Origin: Micavibrio sp. UBA6929
GTDB taxonomy: Bacteria; Pseudomonadota; Alphaproteobacteria; Micavibrionales; Micavibrionaceae
DNA length: 64,000 nucleotides
Direction: 5' to 3'
Assembly (NCBI GenBank): GCA_002448815.1
Contig: DKAJ01000005.1
Span: 30,053 to 94,052 of the forward strand
Shown one piece after another: positions 1 through 7,451 of the stretch. A program made the position numbers and the translations under genes. Below the pieces are notes generated by a model. That model did not search any database and was not told the DNA's origin. It saw nothing but the letters and a program-made list of their open reading frames with translations. Every line of letters begins with the position of its first letter. The first letter of the stretch is position 1.

Positions 1-49
1 TTGACTGTTAATCAATTGGTCGCTGGTTCGAATCCGGCCCGGGGAGCCA
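1..49 (+). tRNA. tRNA-Asn (GTT), 3' part only
   Basis: The window opens inside a tRNA. The anticodon stem TTGA/TCAA encloses the loop CTGTTAA, giving anticodon GTT (Asn). A T-arm follows at 22-38 (stem GCTGG/CCGGC, loop TTCGAAT), then the 3' acceptor strand at 39-45, discriminator G46 and an encoded CCA at 47-49. The 5' half lies outside the window. The 3' end abuts a minus-strand serine integrase gene whose last codons lie within the tRNA, so this is very likely the attachment site of the adjoining element. Confidence 0.93.
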
Positions 50-1516
50 TTCTTTACAATCCTTCAAATCAACGAACAGATTAAACGGTGTCTTCAAGTC
101 GTACCGTAGCTTTTGGCCTTCCAGCTCCAAGTTCGAAAACAGGTATCCCATTAATTGGCGTTTTTCATCGGTTGTCGAACGGTCAAAAATTTCAGAGGCC
201 TTGGATGCAAGCGTAACCAGCGTTGTAACTGCAATTCTAAATTGTTCATCACCTTCATGATGGCGTTCCAGTAATTCGTTAATTTCATGTCTACGCTGGA
301 TAAGCTGACCATGCTTTTTGTCATACATATCCTTTGTAATACTCTTATCCAGCAATGTGTCTAAAAGAGCATCAAGCCGTTTTGTAACCAATTCACTTTC
401 CTTGGTTAAATTCTTTACGGAAGCTTGATGATAATCTTTTTCAGATTGGTGCGTCTTTTTAAGCTGCTCTGTTATTTCAGCCAAAACGGCTTCTGGTATC
501 TGTATGGACTTGAAAACATTCCTGATTTGCTCCATCACAATTTTTTCGTTCGTCCAGATTTTCTTTTTAGGATTGGCAGGATCACGGCTTATCAAATAGA
601 TGTGCTTGCCCTTCTTAATGTCGCAAGACACCATTCTGCCCGATACAGAACATTTGAGAAGCCCGCGAAGGATGAACGGGTACTTTGTTTCATTTACAGC
701 CTGTGTGCGTCCTCTGCCTGTTCTAATGGCCTCACAGGTATCAAACAGCTCTTTGCTTATCAGGGTTTCGTATTTGTGAGGGTGCAGCTCATTTTTAACG
801 CGCATCATGCCGTAATAAAATGGATTTTGGATAAGGTCATGCAAGCTTTGATTGCTTACAGGATTGTTCTTGCGAGAACGAAGCCCCCATTCCTTGGCTT
901 TGCGCCCCAATTCAGCCAGTGAATAAACGCCCGTGGCATATTCTTCAAAAAACTTTTTGACTAGAAAGGCGCGTTCAGTATCCAAAATGATGGTTTTGCT
1001 ACCTGTCAGTGTATCAATAGAGTTTAGATAACCAAGCGGTGCTGGCCCACTCCATTCACCTTTGGCGACCTTGTGCCTGATGCTGCGCTTTACATTGTCC
1101 GACAATGAATCAGTATACGATTGCGCCATCATTACGCTCATATTCCAAGCCATTTTTTGGAAAGCATTAGAATCCTTAGAAATAACATTTGCTTCTTTTA
1201 CAAAATGCACTTCGAGCATGTCTTTTTGTATCAAGCCATCTAGGATTGGAGTTTCCCTAAAGCTGCGCTGCAAACGATCTACTGTATCGACAACCACAGC
1301 AACGCGCTCTTTTTGCGTTTTGATAAACTCAATCATACGCATAAATTCAGGACGCTCGCCCTTGGTGGACGATTCAATGATCGTGTATTGCTTGATTATC
1401 TCTAAGTTTTTTCGGTCTGCATATAACCGCAAATTTGCAATCTGAGCTTCCAGAGAATGGCCATCTTCCTGCTCTTTTGTCGATACACGGGCTAGAACTA
1501 CAGCTTTTAATGTCAT
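8..1516 (-). CDS. Large serine recombinase/integrase
   Basis: Site-specific recombinase expected to integrate and excise the surrounding element. The 502-aa protein starts with a resolvase-type catalytic domain (about residues 1-150) carrying the motif ARVSTKEQ with nucleophile Ser12 and the following GHSLEAQ. A recombinase domain (about 155-270) comes next, then a zinc-ribbon-like stretch that keeps few of the usual cysteines (LLKCSVSG), and a charged coiled-coil region (about 350-430). The last residues (PDSNQRPID) are encoded by the antisense of the tRNA-Asn gene, and the stop codon lies at its anticodon loop. The gene is therefore fused to its own attachment site. Start ATG 1516 sits four bases below the stop of the upstream replication gene, suggesting cotranscription. 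Family assignment is firm; the exact att core is inferred. Confidence 0.9.
   Translation of the reverse strand: MTLKAVVLARVSTKEQEDGHSLEAQIANLRLYADRKNLEIIKQYTIIESSTKGERPEFMRMIEFIKTQKERVAVVVDTVDRLQRSFRETPILDGLIQKDMLEVHFVKEANVISKDSNAFQKMAWNMSVMMAQSYTDSLSDNVKRSIRHKVAKGEWSGPAPLGYLNSIDTLTGSKTIILDTERAFLVKKFFEEYATGVYSLAELGRKAKEWGLRSRKNNPVSNQSLHDLIQNPFYYGMMRVKNELHPHKYETLISKELFDTCEAIRTGRGRTQAVNETKYPFILRGLLKCSVSGRMVSCDIKKGKHIYLISRDPANPKKKIWTNEKIVMEQIRNVFKSIQIPEAVLAEITEQLKKTHQSEKDYHQASVKNLTKESELVTKRLDALLDTLLDKSITKDMYDKKHGQLIQRRHEINELLERHHEGDEQFRIAVTTLVTLASKASEIFDRSTTDEKRQLMGYLFSNLELEGQKLRYDLKTPFNLFVDLKDCKEWLPGPDSNQRPID
44..54 (+). repeat. Candidate attachment-site repeat, tRNA side
   Basis: GAGCCATTCTT at the end of tRNA-Asn and just beyond it recurs exactly at 6832-6842. 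The two copies bracket the integrase, replication genes and the HupE operon. Serine integrases need only a very short shared core, so this is a plausible but unproven att pair. Confidence 0.4.
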
Positions 1517-1519
1517 CTT

Positions 1520-2662
1520 TTATTTCCCCAATAAATCTTCGTCTACAATATCTTCTTTAACCAGTGGGATAAACTCCTTTAGTTGGCTTTTTACAGCCCC
1601 AAGCACCGCAAAATGCGGAGATTTAGTCTCTTGCTCTAATTTTTGGGCATCAGCTTTCAAGCGATAAAACTGGCTGTTATTAAGACCAAGTAATAGCTTT
1701 GCTCCCCTAATACCCACTTGCTGGCACGTTTGAACAAAGCCCATGAGAGCCAAGATCGTATTTGGTCTTTTTTTAGGAAAATGCGCCCGTATATTATCAA
1801 TCAGCTTTTCACAGCTTCCTGTATTAATATTTAGAACATACAGGCCCTTGGTTATTTCTGCCCAATAATGCATTAGAACAGCGCGTGATAGGCTTGCACA
1901 GTATAAGTCTGTGAGGGTCATTTTACGGCTTACACCGAGATTTTTTATTAGGCTTTTAAGCTTTCGTGATTGTAGCCGTATTTCTAAACGCAATACTTCT
2001 GGTGTTTTTTGCCCTGTAAACAAATCTTTTTGGCAATCATAATCCGTTTCAGCGCCTCGCCTCGCACCATATTTTCTGGCCTGTTCCAAGTCTTTAACTT
2101 TGTCATATATGGCTATCTCAAAGGTGCTGGCATGATATTTCGCCATTTGCCCGCCATTGCGAAAATCGGTCTGGTTCAAATCTAACTTTGCGGATATATC
2201 CAATTTTTGCAGCGTTTGGATAAGTAGATAACAGGGCATATCTCTATCCAGTAAAATGTTTTTAGAATAATGAATTGCAGAAATCTTTGCATTAGACAGC
2301 GCATCAAAGGTGGTTTCAATTCCCATTCTTTTTAAGCCTTCCAACAATGCCTTAATAACTCTGTCAAAATCTTCATTCCCGTTCAGCTCTTCAAAGTTAT
2401 TGCCAAATATTAATTTAGGGGCTGAAAACTCTATCTTCATCCAGACGGCACTTGCCCAATCTCCAAATGGCTTTTTGAAAACTGTTATACGTGGCAAATA
2501 CCCTTGCGCCTTTTCAGCCTTGGTTGGGTTGTAATAGCACTTTACAATGCCACCATCGCCGAAAAGCGGGTTCGTTAATGCGCCAACGTTAGGCGTAAAG
2601 CGTTCAGGTGAATGGATAATATAATCATCACGCTGTAAATTTATGGCTATCGTATCCAGCAT
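1520..2662 (-). CDS. Gene II-like (Phage_CRI type) replication initiation protein
   Basis: Probable rolling-circle replication initiator of the integrated element. The 380-aa protein has features I associate with filamentous-phage gene II/X and related plasmid Rep proteins: an N-terminal MLDTIAINL strand, IEFSAPKLIFGNNFEEL (about residues 77-91), IHYSKNILL, a block with Tyr in EIAIYDKVKDLEQ, and VLRLEIRLQSRKLK. The C-terminal third is basic and helical. It lies between the SpoVG-like gene and the integrase on the same strand, with only three bases before the integrase start. No coat, ZOT-like or other morphogenesis gene is visible nearby, so a plasmid-like or satellite element is as likely as a prophage. 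The family call rests on motif memory only. Confidence 0.6.
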   Translation of the reverse strand: MLDTIAINLQRDDYIIHSPERFTPNVGALTNPLFGDGGIVKCYYNPTKAEKAQGYLPRITVFKKPFGDWASAVWMKIEFSAPKLIFGNNFEELNGNEDFDRVIKALLEGLKRMGIETTFDALSNAKISAIHYSKNILLDRDMPCYLLIQTLQKLDISAKLDLNQTDFRNGGQMAKYHASTFEIAIYDKVKDLEQARKYGARRGAETDYDCQKDLFTGQKTPEVLRLEIRLQSRKLKSLIKNLGVSRKMTLTDLYCASLSRAVLMHYWAEITKGLYVLNINTGSCEKLIDNIRAHFPKKRPNTILALMGFVQTCQQVGIRGAKLLLGLNNSQFYRLKADAQKLEQETKSPHFAVLGAVKSQLKEFIPLVKEDIVDEDLLGK

Positions 2663-2933
2663 TATTACAACTTTTCTTTTTTACATCTTTAATTTTTTGG
2701 AAAACGGCACTTTCAATGGCTTTACTGGCCTGCCTGTTTATCGGGTGACAGATATTGAAAACTTGATCGCCCGATTTGCGGTTAGGGTACGTTAATCTGT
2801 ATCCCGCTCCATCAAGTCGTTCATGGATGGCAATGCCGCTAACGTAAAAGTCGCCCATCAAAACCAATGAAGCAAAGCCAATCAGACCGCCTTGCGGCTT
2901 TACAAATGTGATATTTACATCGCTAATTTTCAT
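2628..2933 (-). CDS. SpoVG-family DNA-binding protein
   Basis: About 101 residues from ATG 2933. The start MKISDVNITFVKPQGG and the motif CHPINRQASKAIESAV match the SpoVG fold (compare MEVTDVRLRR and AHPINSSTR in firmicute SpoVG). Borrelia and Staphylococcus SpoVG bind nucleic acid and regulate genes; what it does here is unknown. The open frame reaches upstream to 2981, but that part overlaps the preceding small gene, and residue 17 begins the conserved domain, so ATG 2933 is preferred. The 3' end overlaps the start of the replication gene by about 35 bases, implying translational coupling. The C-terminal tail (KKKSCNNAGYDSHKFTA) is not part of the domain. Confidence 0.75.
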   Translation of the reverse strand: MKISDVNITFVKPQGGLIGFASLVLMGDFYVSGIAIHERLDGAGYRLTYPNRKSGDQVFNICHPINRQASKAIESAVFQKIKDVKKKSCNNAGYDSHKFTA

Positions 2934-3108
2934 GTGATTGCTTTCTGTGTGGTTTTGTCTGAACAACTTGTTCACGCTCATTGATTTTGATGAGTAAAGA
3001 CATGAAGCCAGATAGGTTATGATGCGCGTCTACGGCTTCCTGTTGCGTCAAATGCGCATCAGGTTTGCACTGGTTCAGGATTTGATTGAATTTTTGTATT
3101 TCAGTCAT
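2923..3108 (-). CDS. Small hypothetical protein of the integrative element
   Basis: A 61-residue frame beginning MTEIQKFNQILNQC, polar and probably helical. I recognise no family. It overlaps the SpoVG-like start (2933) by 11 bases, as expected for coupled genes in one operon, and lies directly downstream of a pair of 14-bp direct repeats at 3175-3208 that could control it. It may be an accessory or regulatory protein of the replication module. Support is limited to length, overlap and position. Confidence 0.5.
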   Translation of the reverse strand: MTEIQKFNQILNQCKPDAHLTQQEAVDAHHNLSGFMSLLIKINEREQVVQTKPHRKQSHEN

Positions 3109-3174
3109 TACACAGCAAAAATTTGTTAATCATGCTGTAATGATAAAAATTGGCTGATCTTAAAGATAACCAAG

Positions 3175-3208
3175 CACTAGAGATTATATATAACCACTAG
3201 AGATTATA
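3175..3208. repeat. Two 14-bp direct repeats, 20-bp period (iteron-like)
   Basis: The sequence CACTAGAGATTATA occurs at 3175-3188 and again at 3195-3208, one helical-phase step (20 bp) apart. The region is A+T-rich and noncoding, upstream of the small gene/SpoVG/Rep operon. Phased repeats next to a replication gene suggest binding sites for an initiator or repressor. Only two copies are present, so function is inferred. Confidence 0.6.
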
Positions 3209-3210
3209 AG

Positions 3211-4164
3211 TTAGTATTTAGATGCTTTGTAATGGGCATTAATCCAACCGTAGAACGTTGGTTTTCTCCAATCAGTGCCTTCACGCTTGTAATTTTGGTA
3301 CGGCTGAAACACAGATAACAGTTCTAGATGTTCTTCTTCAATGATGCTGGCGACAGCATTGCACAATTGATTGGCGGAGCTATAGGCAGCCTGTTCCAAC
3401 TCATTCTGGCAAAGCGCTTCAACCATATCCCTTAAAGGCTTATAAGCCTGATAGGAATTAGCGCCACCTTTTCTCTTCTCTTCAATATATTGATCGTTTT
3501 CAACAAATACTTCATCGCCTGTGTCTTCAAGCTGATCTTGATACACAGATTGCTGTTCTTTACTTCTGGCGTACAGTTGCTCCGTCCAGCCTTCAATCAA
3601 ATTGCGCCATTGTGACCAGTTTCTAGCCGTTTTAGTTTCTGGAATAACCTCTTCATCAAAATCTTGAATTATTCCGTCTTCGCTGTAATTACAGCACCGC
3701 AAGGATTCCACATAATCTTTAAGAATTGCTGTGCCATTTCTTTCGTTCCAGTAATCAAAGCGATTGCGACAAATGCCTTTAACGTATGCAATTTTTTGAT
3801 CTACTGGCGGCCTGTTCATCAAGTTGGCTATGCCGCCAATCCTTTTGACAAACGTTTCTACGCTGTCTTTTTCAAGTTCGTCATCTCCGTTGTATCTAAG
3901 GTATTTTGTAGCCGATGTGTCTATTGCCTCAAAAATATCGGCAAGTTCAAATTTACAGTAAAGTTTTTCTATGGTTTGAAACCCATTTTTATTAAAAATA
4001 AAAGGGTAAATTTTTTCTTCTATATATTCAATAATCGCGCTGATAGCCTCTTCATCAGCATCTTGTGTGGTACGTCTAGATTGCATAACCGCTTCAATTT
4101 CTGACAATTTATCGCTAGGTTTGCTAATGGAAGTTCTTTCGTGATGTTTGTCCTGTTTTGACAT
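3211..4164 (-). CDS. Hypothetical protein of the integrative element
   Basis: A 317-residue acidic, soluble protein with no signal peptide or membrane segment. I do not recognise a family. The central part (about residues 65-135) contains IDTSATKYLRYNGD and KIAYVKGICRNRFDYW. The second resembles the 'YVKGILRNR' helix seen in some phage or plasmid replication-organiser and helix-turn-helix proteins; this is a weak similarity. The C-terminus (about 240-317) is helical and ends KPTFYGWINAHYKASKY. It is the most upstream gene of the element's minus-strand set and, like its neighbours to position 1, visibly A+T-richer than the flanking chromosome. Confidence 0.6.
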   Translation of the reverse strand: MSKQDKHHERTSISKPSDKLSEIEAVMQSRRTTQDADEEAISAIIEYIEEKIYPFIFNKNGFQTIEKLYCKFELADIFEAIDTSATKYLRYNGDDELEKDSVETFVKRIGGIANLMNRPPVDQKIAYVKGICRNRFDYWNERNGTAILKDYVESLRCCNYSEDGIIQDFDEEVIPETKTARNWSQWRNLIEGWTEQLYARSKEQQSVYQDQLEDTGDEVFVENDQYIEEKRKGGANSYQAYKPLRDMVEALCQNELEQAAYSSANQLCNAVASIIEEEHLELLSVFQPYQNYKREGTDWRKPTFYGWINAHYKASKY

Positions 4165-4298
4165 TTCTTCGCTACAGCCCTGTTTCTTTACATTTTTAAT
4201 AGCATTGGATTAATGCATGATACTTGCTCCATTAAGCTCAATGCAATAAGAACAAAATGGAAACACATGGATAAGAAATTATTGTTCGCCTGTTAAAT

Positions 4299-4637
4299 TT
4301 ATATTTGCTTCAGAATCCATTGATGTAGGAAGTAGCCTGCGGCAAGCAAGGCTAAGCCTAAAGCCCAGCTAGGCCAAAAGCCTAGATTAAATTTCTCTGT
4401 AAAGAAGAACGGCACAAAGAACAGCCATGAAATAGGAACGGCGAAGATGATGCTGCGCGCATATTGTACGGTGTTGCCCACATCGTCGTGCTGCGTATAA
4501 GAAAAGGCAATTGCCATGATGGAAACAAGCGGCAGGGCCGTAATAAACCCTGCCAGCTCTGGCTTTTTACCCGCAAGCCATGATGCAAAAATAATGACAG
4601 ATGCTGCTATTGCAGCTTTTAACGCGGTAAAAAGCAT
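4299..4637 (-). CDS. DUF3147-type small membrane protein
   Basis: A 112-aa integral membrane protein with about four hydrophobic segments (residues 5-20, 29-46, 62-80, 88-108). The pattern MLFTALKAAIAA, LAGFITALPLVSIMA and GFWPSWALGLALLAAGYF matches small DUF3147 proteins, whose function is unknown. It is the last gene of a minus-strand operon with a 49-aa His-rich peptide, a transmembrane anchor protein and HupE/UreJ (15 bases below the preceding stop), so a role in the same metal-related process is inferred. Confidence 0.75.
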   Translation of the reverse strand: MLFTALKAAIAASVIIFASWLAGKKPELAGFITALPLVSIMAIAFSYTQHDDVGNTVQYARSIIFAVPISWLFFVPFFFTEKFNLGFWPSWALGLALLAAGYFLHQWILKQI

Positions 4638-4652
4638 GACTATTTCCTTTTC

Positions 4653-4802
4653 TTAATGGGCGTGCCCATGTTCACCGTGACTATGGCCGTGACCTGCCGA
4701 TGTGTCCGTGCCATTGTTCATGTTTGTTACAGCAAAAGCACCCAATGCTATCAAAACAATAAGCAGAGGGATAAGGATTTTTGGATCAGTTAATTTTTTC
4801 AT
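4653..4802 (-). CDS. Small His-rich membrane peptide (49 aa)
   Basis: Read directly from the minus strand: ATG at 4802, stop TAA at 4653. The product begins MKKLTDPKILIPLLIVLIAL, a single hydrophobic segment, and ends in a histidine tail GHGHSHGEHGHAH. The tail has the look of a periplasmic metal-binding sequence anchored by the N-terminal helix. It fits neatly between the anchor gene (21-base gap) and the DUF3147 gene (15-base gap) on the same strand. Its histidine content matches the His-rich first gene of the operon, which supports it being real despite its size. Confidence 0.7.
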   Translation of the reverse strand: MKKLTDPKILIPLLIVLIALGAFAVTNMNNGTDTSAGHGHSHGEHGHAH

Positions 4803-4823
4803 TATCTTTTTCCTTCTTTGATT

Positions 4824-5438
4824 TTAGTAACGTTTGATGGATGAATATTCACCGCTGGTCTTAATGGTAATCGTCAAAGGCTCTTTCGTGCGGTTACGCC
4901 AGAACCAGCCATGCGAGCCATTAAAAGCCGATTCCAACGTCCCTTCCTCTTTCTGGGATGATCCTTTGGAATAGCTTTGGTAATTGATCTTCAATTCTTT
5001 GCTATCACCATGAACGTCAAAGTTAGCTTTGCCGCCATCAGTTTCCCAAACGTAATCCACCTTTGCTCCTTTTTGCATGGCCACTTTAATTTCGGTGCCT
5101 TCATCGGGGGCTAGGGTGACGCTCATTTCGTGGGTCTGTGTCGCAACCGTTTCTTGTGCCACTTCTGGCTCTGGTTGAGGCGCTTCTTCCACAATAGCAA
5201 CGGCTTGCTTATCCATGGCGGCATCTTTTGCGGCCTCTTCCGCGAGTGAGGTTTTAATCTCGCCCATGCGCGTAAGGCCAAGCACTTTGCCAGCGCCAGT
5301 TGGGTCAATGCCGTATTCGGCGGGCATGACGACTGTGACCAGCAATACGCCAGCCGTAGCCGCCGCAAGTAGGGTTGATTTAAGAAGCTTTCCCGTTGAT
5401 GGTACTTCTGTATCGCTTGGTATGTTTGAATTATACAT
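4824..5438 (-). CDS. Transmembrane anchor protein associated with HupE/UreJ
   Basis: A 204-aa protein with a short cytoplasmic N-terminus, one membrane helix (about residues 20-40, LLAAATAGVLLVTVV), an acidic Pro/Glu linker (about 75-100) and a periplasmic beta-rich domain (about 105-204) containing KVDYVWETDGG, ELKINYQSY and GSHGWFWRN. Proteins of this layout next to hupE/ureJ genes are usually annotated 'transmembrane anchor protein'. The domain may sense or hold a ligand at the membrane surface. It starts 30 bases after the HupE stop; biochemical role unknown. Confidence 0.75.
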   Translation of the reverse strand: MYNSNIPSDTEVPSTGKLLKSTLLAAATAGVLLVTVVMPAEYGIDPTGAGKVLGLTRMGEIKTSLAEEAAKDAAMDKQAVAIVEEAPQPEPEVAQETVATQTHEMSVTLAPDEGTEIKVAMQKGAKVDYVWETDGGKANFDVHGDSKELKINYQSYSKGSSQKEEGTLESAFNGSHGWFWRNRTKEPLTITIKTSGEYSSIKRY

Positions 5439-5468
5439 GATTGTTTTCCTTAAATTGATAAATTGGTT

Positions 5469-6209
5469 TTATTGAACGATGTAGCCAGTGATTTGATAAA
5501 ACATAAGCAAGAAACCTAGCATCATCATAAAGGCATTGGCTTTGTACGCATGGTGCAGGAAGTTTCCTGATTTACGCCAAAAGCTGATGGCAATCAAAAT
5601 GACGCATAGCGCCAAAATCTGTCCCAGCTCTACGCCGATATTGAAGAAGATCAAATTCGGCAACAGGCCATCTGGTGATAGTTCATAGTCTAGGATTTTG
5701 GTGGCTAGACCAAAGCCATGCATCAGACCAAACAGGAAGGTCGCAACCTTGGTATTGGGTTGGAACCCAAACCAGCGTTGGAATGCCCCCATATTGTCCA
5801 GCGCCTTATAAACGACTGAAAAGCCGATGATGGCATCAATGATATAGGCACTAATGCTAATCTCCATCAAAACGCCAGATAGCAGAGTAATCACGTGACC
5901 AACTGCAAACAGGGTCACATAAATTGTTACGTCTTTCAGGCGGTAGAGGAAAAAGATAACGCCCAGCAAGAATAACAGGTGATCATATCCCGTCATCATG
6001 TGCTTTGCGCCCAGATATATAAATGGGATGGGATGAACCCCTGTTGTTTCCTGAATATAGCCTTTATCGCCAACGGTCACGCCATGTGCCAAGGCATCGG
6101 GGATTAACCCGAATAGTCCGATCAGCATTAAGGATAAACTGATACAAGCGTATAGGCGGTCTTGTGCTGTTTTGAATTGTAAGTATTGCAACATAAGTAT
6201 TGTCTCCAT
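5469..6209 (-). CDS. HupE/UreJ-family membrane protein
   Basis: An integral membrane protein of up to 246 aa with 6-7 helices. Diagnostic features are GAKHMMTGYDHLLFLLGV (about residues 70-87), AVGHVITLLSG, and FGLMHGFGLA near 155-165, with conserved His and Asp residues in the membrane. HupE and UreJ relatives are linked to nickel or cobalt supply for hydrogenase and urease; neither enzyme is present in this window. ATG 6194 (MLQYLQF) is an alternative start. The gene is second in a five-gene minus-strand operon whose first and fourth products are His-rich. Transport of a divalent metal is the best inference; the ion cannot be told from sequence. Confidence 0.88.
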   Translation of the reverse strand: METILMLQYLQFKTAQDRLYACISLSLMLIGLFGLIPDALAHGVTVGDKGYIQETTGVHPIPFIYLGAKHMMTGYDHLLFLLGVIFFLYRLKDVTIYVTLFAVGHVITLLSGVLMEISISAYIIDAIIGFSVVYKALDNMGAFQRWFGFQPNTKVATFLFGLMHGFGLATKILDYELSPDGLLPNLIFFNIGVELGQILALCVILIAISFWRKSGNFLHHAYKANAFMMMLGFLLMFYQITGYIVQ

Positions 6210-6271
6210 TTTATAGAAGTTGCTTTAGGAAATAATAATGGAGGCATGAAAAGCCTCGGACAAGGCATAGC

Positions 6272-6706
6272 CTATATCCGCAGACGTTGTGTAGAAAGGT
6301 ACAGGGGTGTTTTATCAAGTCGCACCCTGCGCATATCAGGCGGAGCGCGGCTTTCTAAGGGGAATAATTCTGGCTGAAATACAGGCTGTGCAGAATACGC
6401 AAGCGTGCAATCAATCGGATCAGCATCTAAAGAAGGTGCTTGCAGAGTTATCTGCTTTGGGCTTTGCAAATCAACGTGCAAGTAATCACTAAAATATGTG
6501 ACTGCGTTTAATTCAATAGGGTGATGAACCTTTTGAGTGTTAGAAGCATGATGCTCATGCCCTTCATGTCCATGTTGATGACTGTTGGCACTATGATGTT
6601 TGGCTTGATGATCATGCAGGGCGTGAATAGTTCCATGCGACAACCAAGGCGTAAACGCTGGCAGCACGAATAGCATAATCAAAATTGTTAGAAAGCTGTT
6701 TTTCAT
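6272..6706 (-). CDS. His-rich exported protein
   Basis: A 144-aa protein with an N-terminal signal or anchor segment (MKNSFLTILIMLFVLPAF) followed by a histidine-rich stretch at about residues 24-62 (HDHQAKHH, HQHGHEGHEHH) suited to binding Zn, Ni, Co or Cu in the periplasm. The C-terminus (ESRAPPD and PLYLSTQRLRI) resembles the tails of small exported proteins near metal-efflux genes. First gene of the HupE operon, 62 bases upstream of the HupE start. No enzyme domain is evident. Confidence 0.7.
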   Translation of the reverse strand: MKNSFLTILIMLFVLPAFTPWLSHGTIHALHDHQAKHHSANSHQHGHEGHEHHASNTQKVHHPIELNAVTYFSDYLHVDLQSPKQITLQAPSLDADPIDCTLAYSAQPVFQPELFPLESRAPPDMRRVRLDKTPLYLSTQRLRI

Positions 6707-6732
6707 TAGTCAGATCATGAGGCATTACAGCT

Positions 6733-6888
6733 TTATTGGCAAGATGCTAATAATGCCCCTTGATTTGAGATGAAGTCACCTATGGAGATAGTTTCATCGT
6801 AATGATGGGTTCGTAATGTATCAACTACGGTGAGCCATTCTTCTTTCTTTTTATCATTGAACGGATATCCAAGGCCATTGGGCGTTGT
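6733..6888 (-). pseudogene. Possible gene remnant, C-terminal fragment without a start codon
   Basis: An open stretch of 51 codons ending at TAA 6733 reads like protein (charged helix KKKEEWLTVVDTLRTHHYDE, then GDFISNQGALLASC) but has no in-frame start before the upstream stop at 6889. It could be the 3' end of a gene truncated by insertion of the neighbouring element: the 11-bp copy of the tRNA end (6832-6842) falls inside it. The family is not recognised and a chance frame is possible. Confidence 0.3.
6832..6842 (+). repeat. Candidate attachment-site repeat, distal side
   Basis: Exact 11-bp copy of 44-54 in the same orientation. It lies in a 188-base gap that otherwise holds only a possible gene remnant, where the predicted gene set changes from element-like to ordinary chromosomal genes. 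The rest of the tRNA sequence is not repeated here. Confidence 0.4.
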
Positions 6889-6893
6889 TTATT

Positions 6894-7451
6894 TTATCGC
6901 TTTATCGTGGCTGAGAGCATGAGGCCCGCTGCGATAAAGTATGGGGCGAGCGGTATCCATATAAACCACGCAAAACGCAGGTCTGGGTGCGGGATTATAA
7001 ACCCTGCTGAGGCAATGAGTGTGAAAATTGCAAAGAGTGCCGTGATCTTTTTGAAAAGCGGGGTATGCTTTTTATTGGGCAGTATGATGAGGCCGATAAC
7101 GGGGTAGGCGGCGTGGAAGATAAACATGCCAATTTGCAGAGCTTCGGGCGTTGTCCATGGAGCATTGCCAATGAGGAACCATTCGGCCATTAATCCGATT
7201 GCGCCGCATAGAAGAAGCGGTATGACAATCCTGTTTTGCAATCGTAAAATTTTGATCAACAGTGATAACAGTATCAAGTAGGCGCAGTATATAGGAATAG
7301 ACCCTATAAAGTTTGCAGGGTCATGCGTGGCGCCGAATTTATAAAAAAATTCTAGCCATAAAGCATATAATAGGGCAGCAGATATGTTTTTAATGCTCAT
7401 GATTATGTAGGGCGCAGTGGTTGATTGTGTCGTCTGAAATGATGATGGCAT
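6894..7451 (-). CDS. Hypothetical polytopic membrane protein
   Basis: A hydrophobic protein of 168-185 aa with about six predicted helices, including ANFIGSIPIYCAYLILLSLL, LLLCGAIGLMAEWFLIG and RFAWFIWIPLAPYFIAAG. I do not recognise the family. ATG 7400 (MSIKNISAALLYALW) is a better start than ATG 7451 because it opens straight into the first helix, but neither has a convincing ribosome-binding site. It stands alone between the element and the divergently oriented helicase gene. Confidence 0.6.
   Translation of the reverse strand: MPSSFQTTQSTTAPYIIMSIKNISAALLYALWLEFFYKFGATHDPANFIGSIPIYCAYLILLSLLIKILRLQNRIVIPLLLCGAIGLMAEWFLIGNAPWTTPEALQIGMFIFHAAYPVIGLIILPNKKHTPLFKKITALFAIFTLIASAGFIIPHPDLRFAWFIWIPLAPYFIAAGLMLSATIKR

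Noticed and set aside
1062..1445. 127-aa plus-strand frame within the integrase gene
   Set aside because: Antisense of conserved recombinase domains; no independent support.
6807..6842. Second tRNA-Asn fragment at the element's far end
   Set aside because: GGTTCG and GAGCCA both occur, but their spacing differs from the tRNA and the T-arm cannot form; only the 11-bp match is kept.
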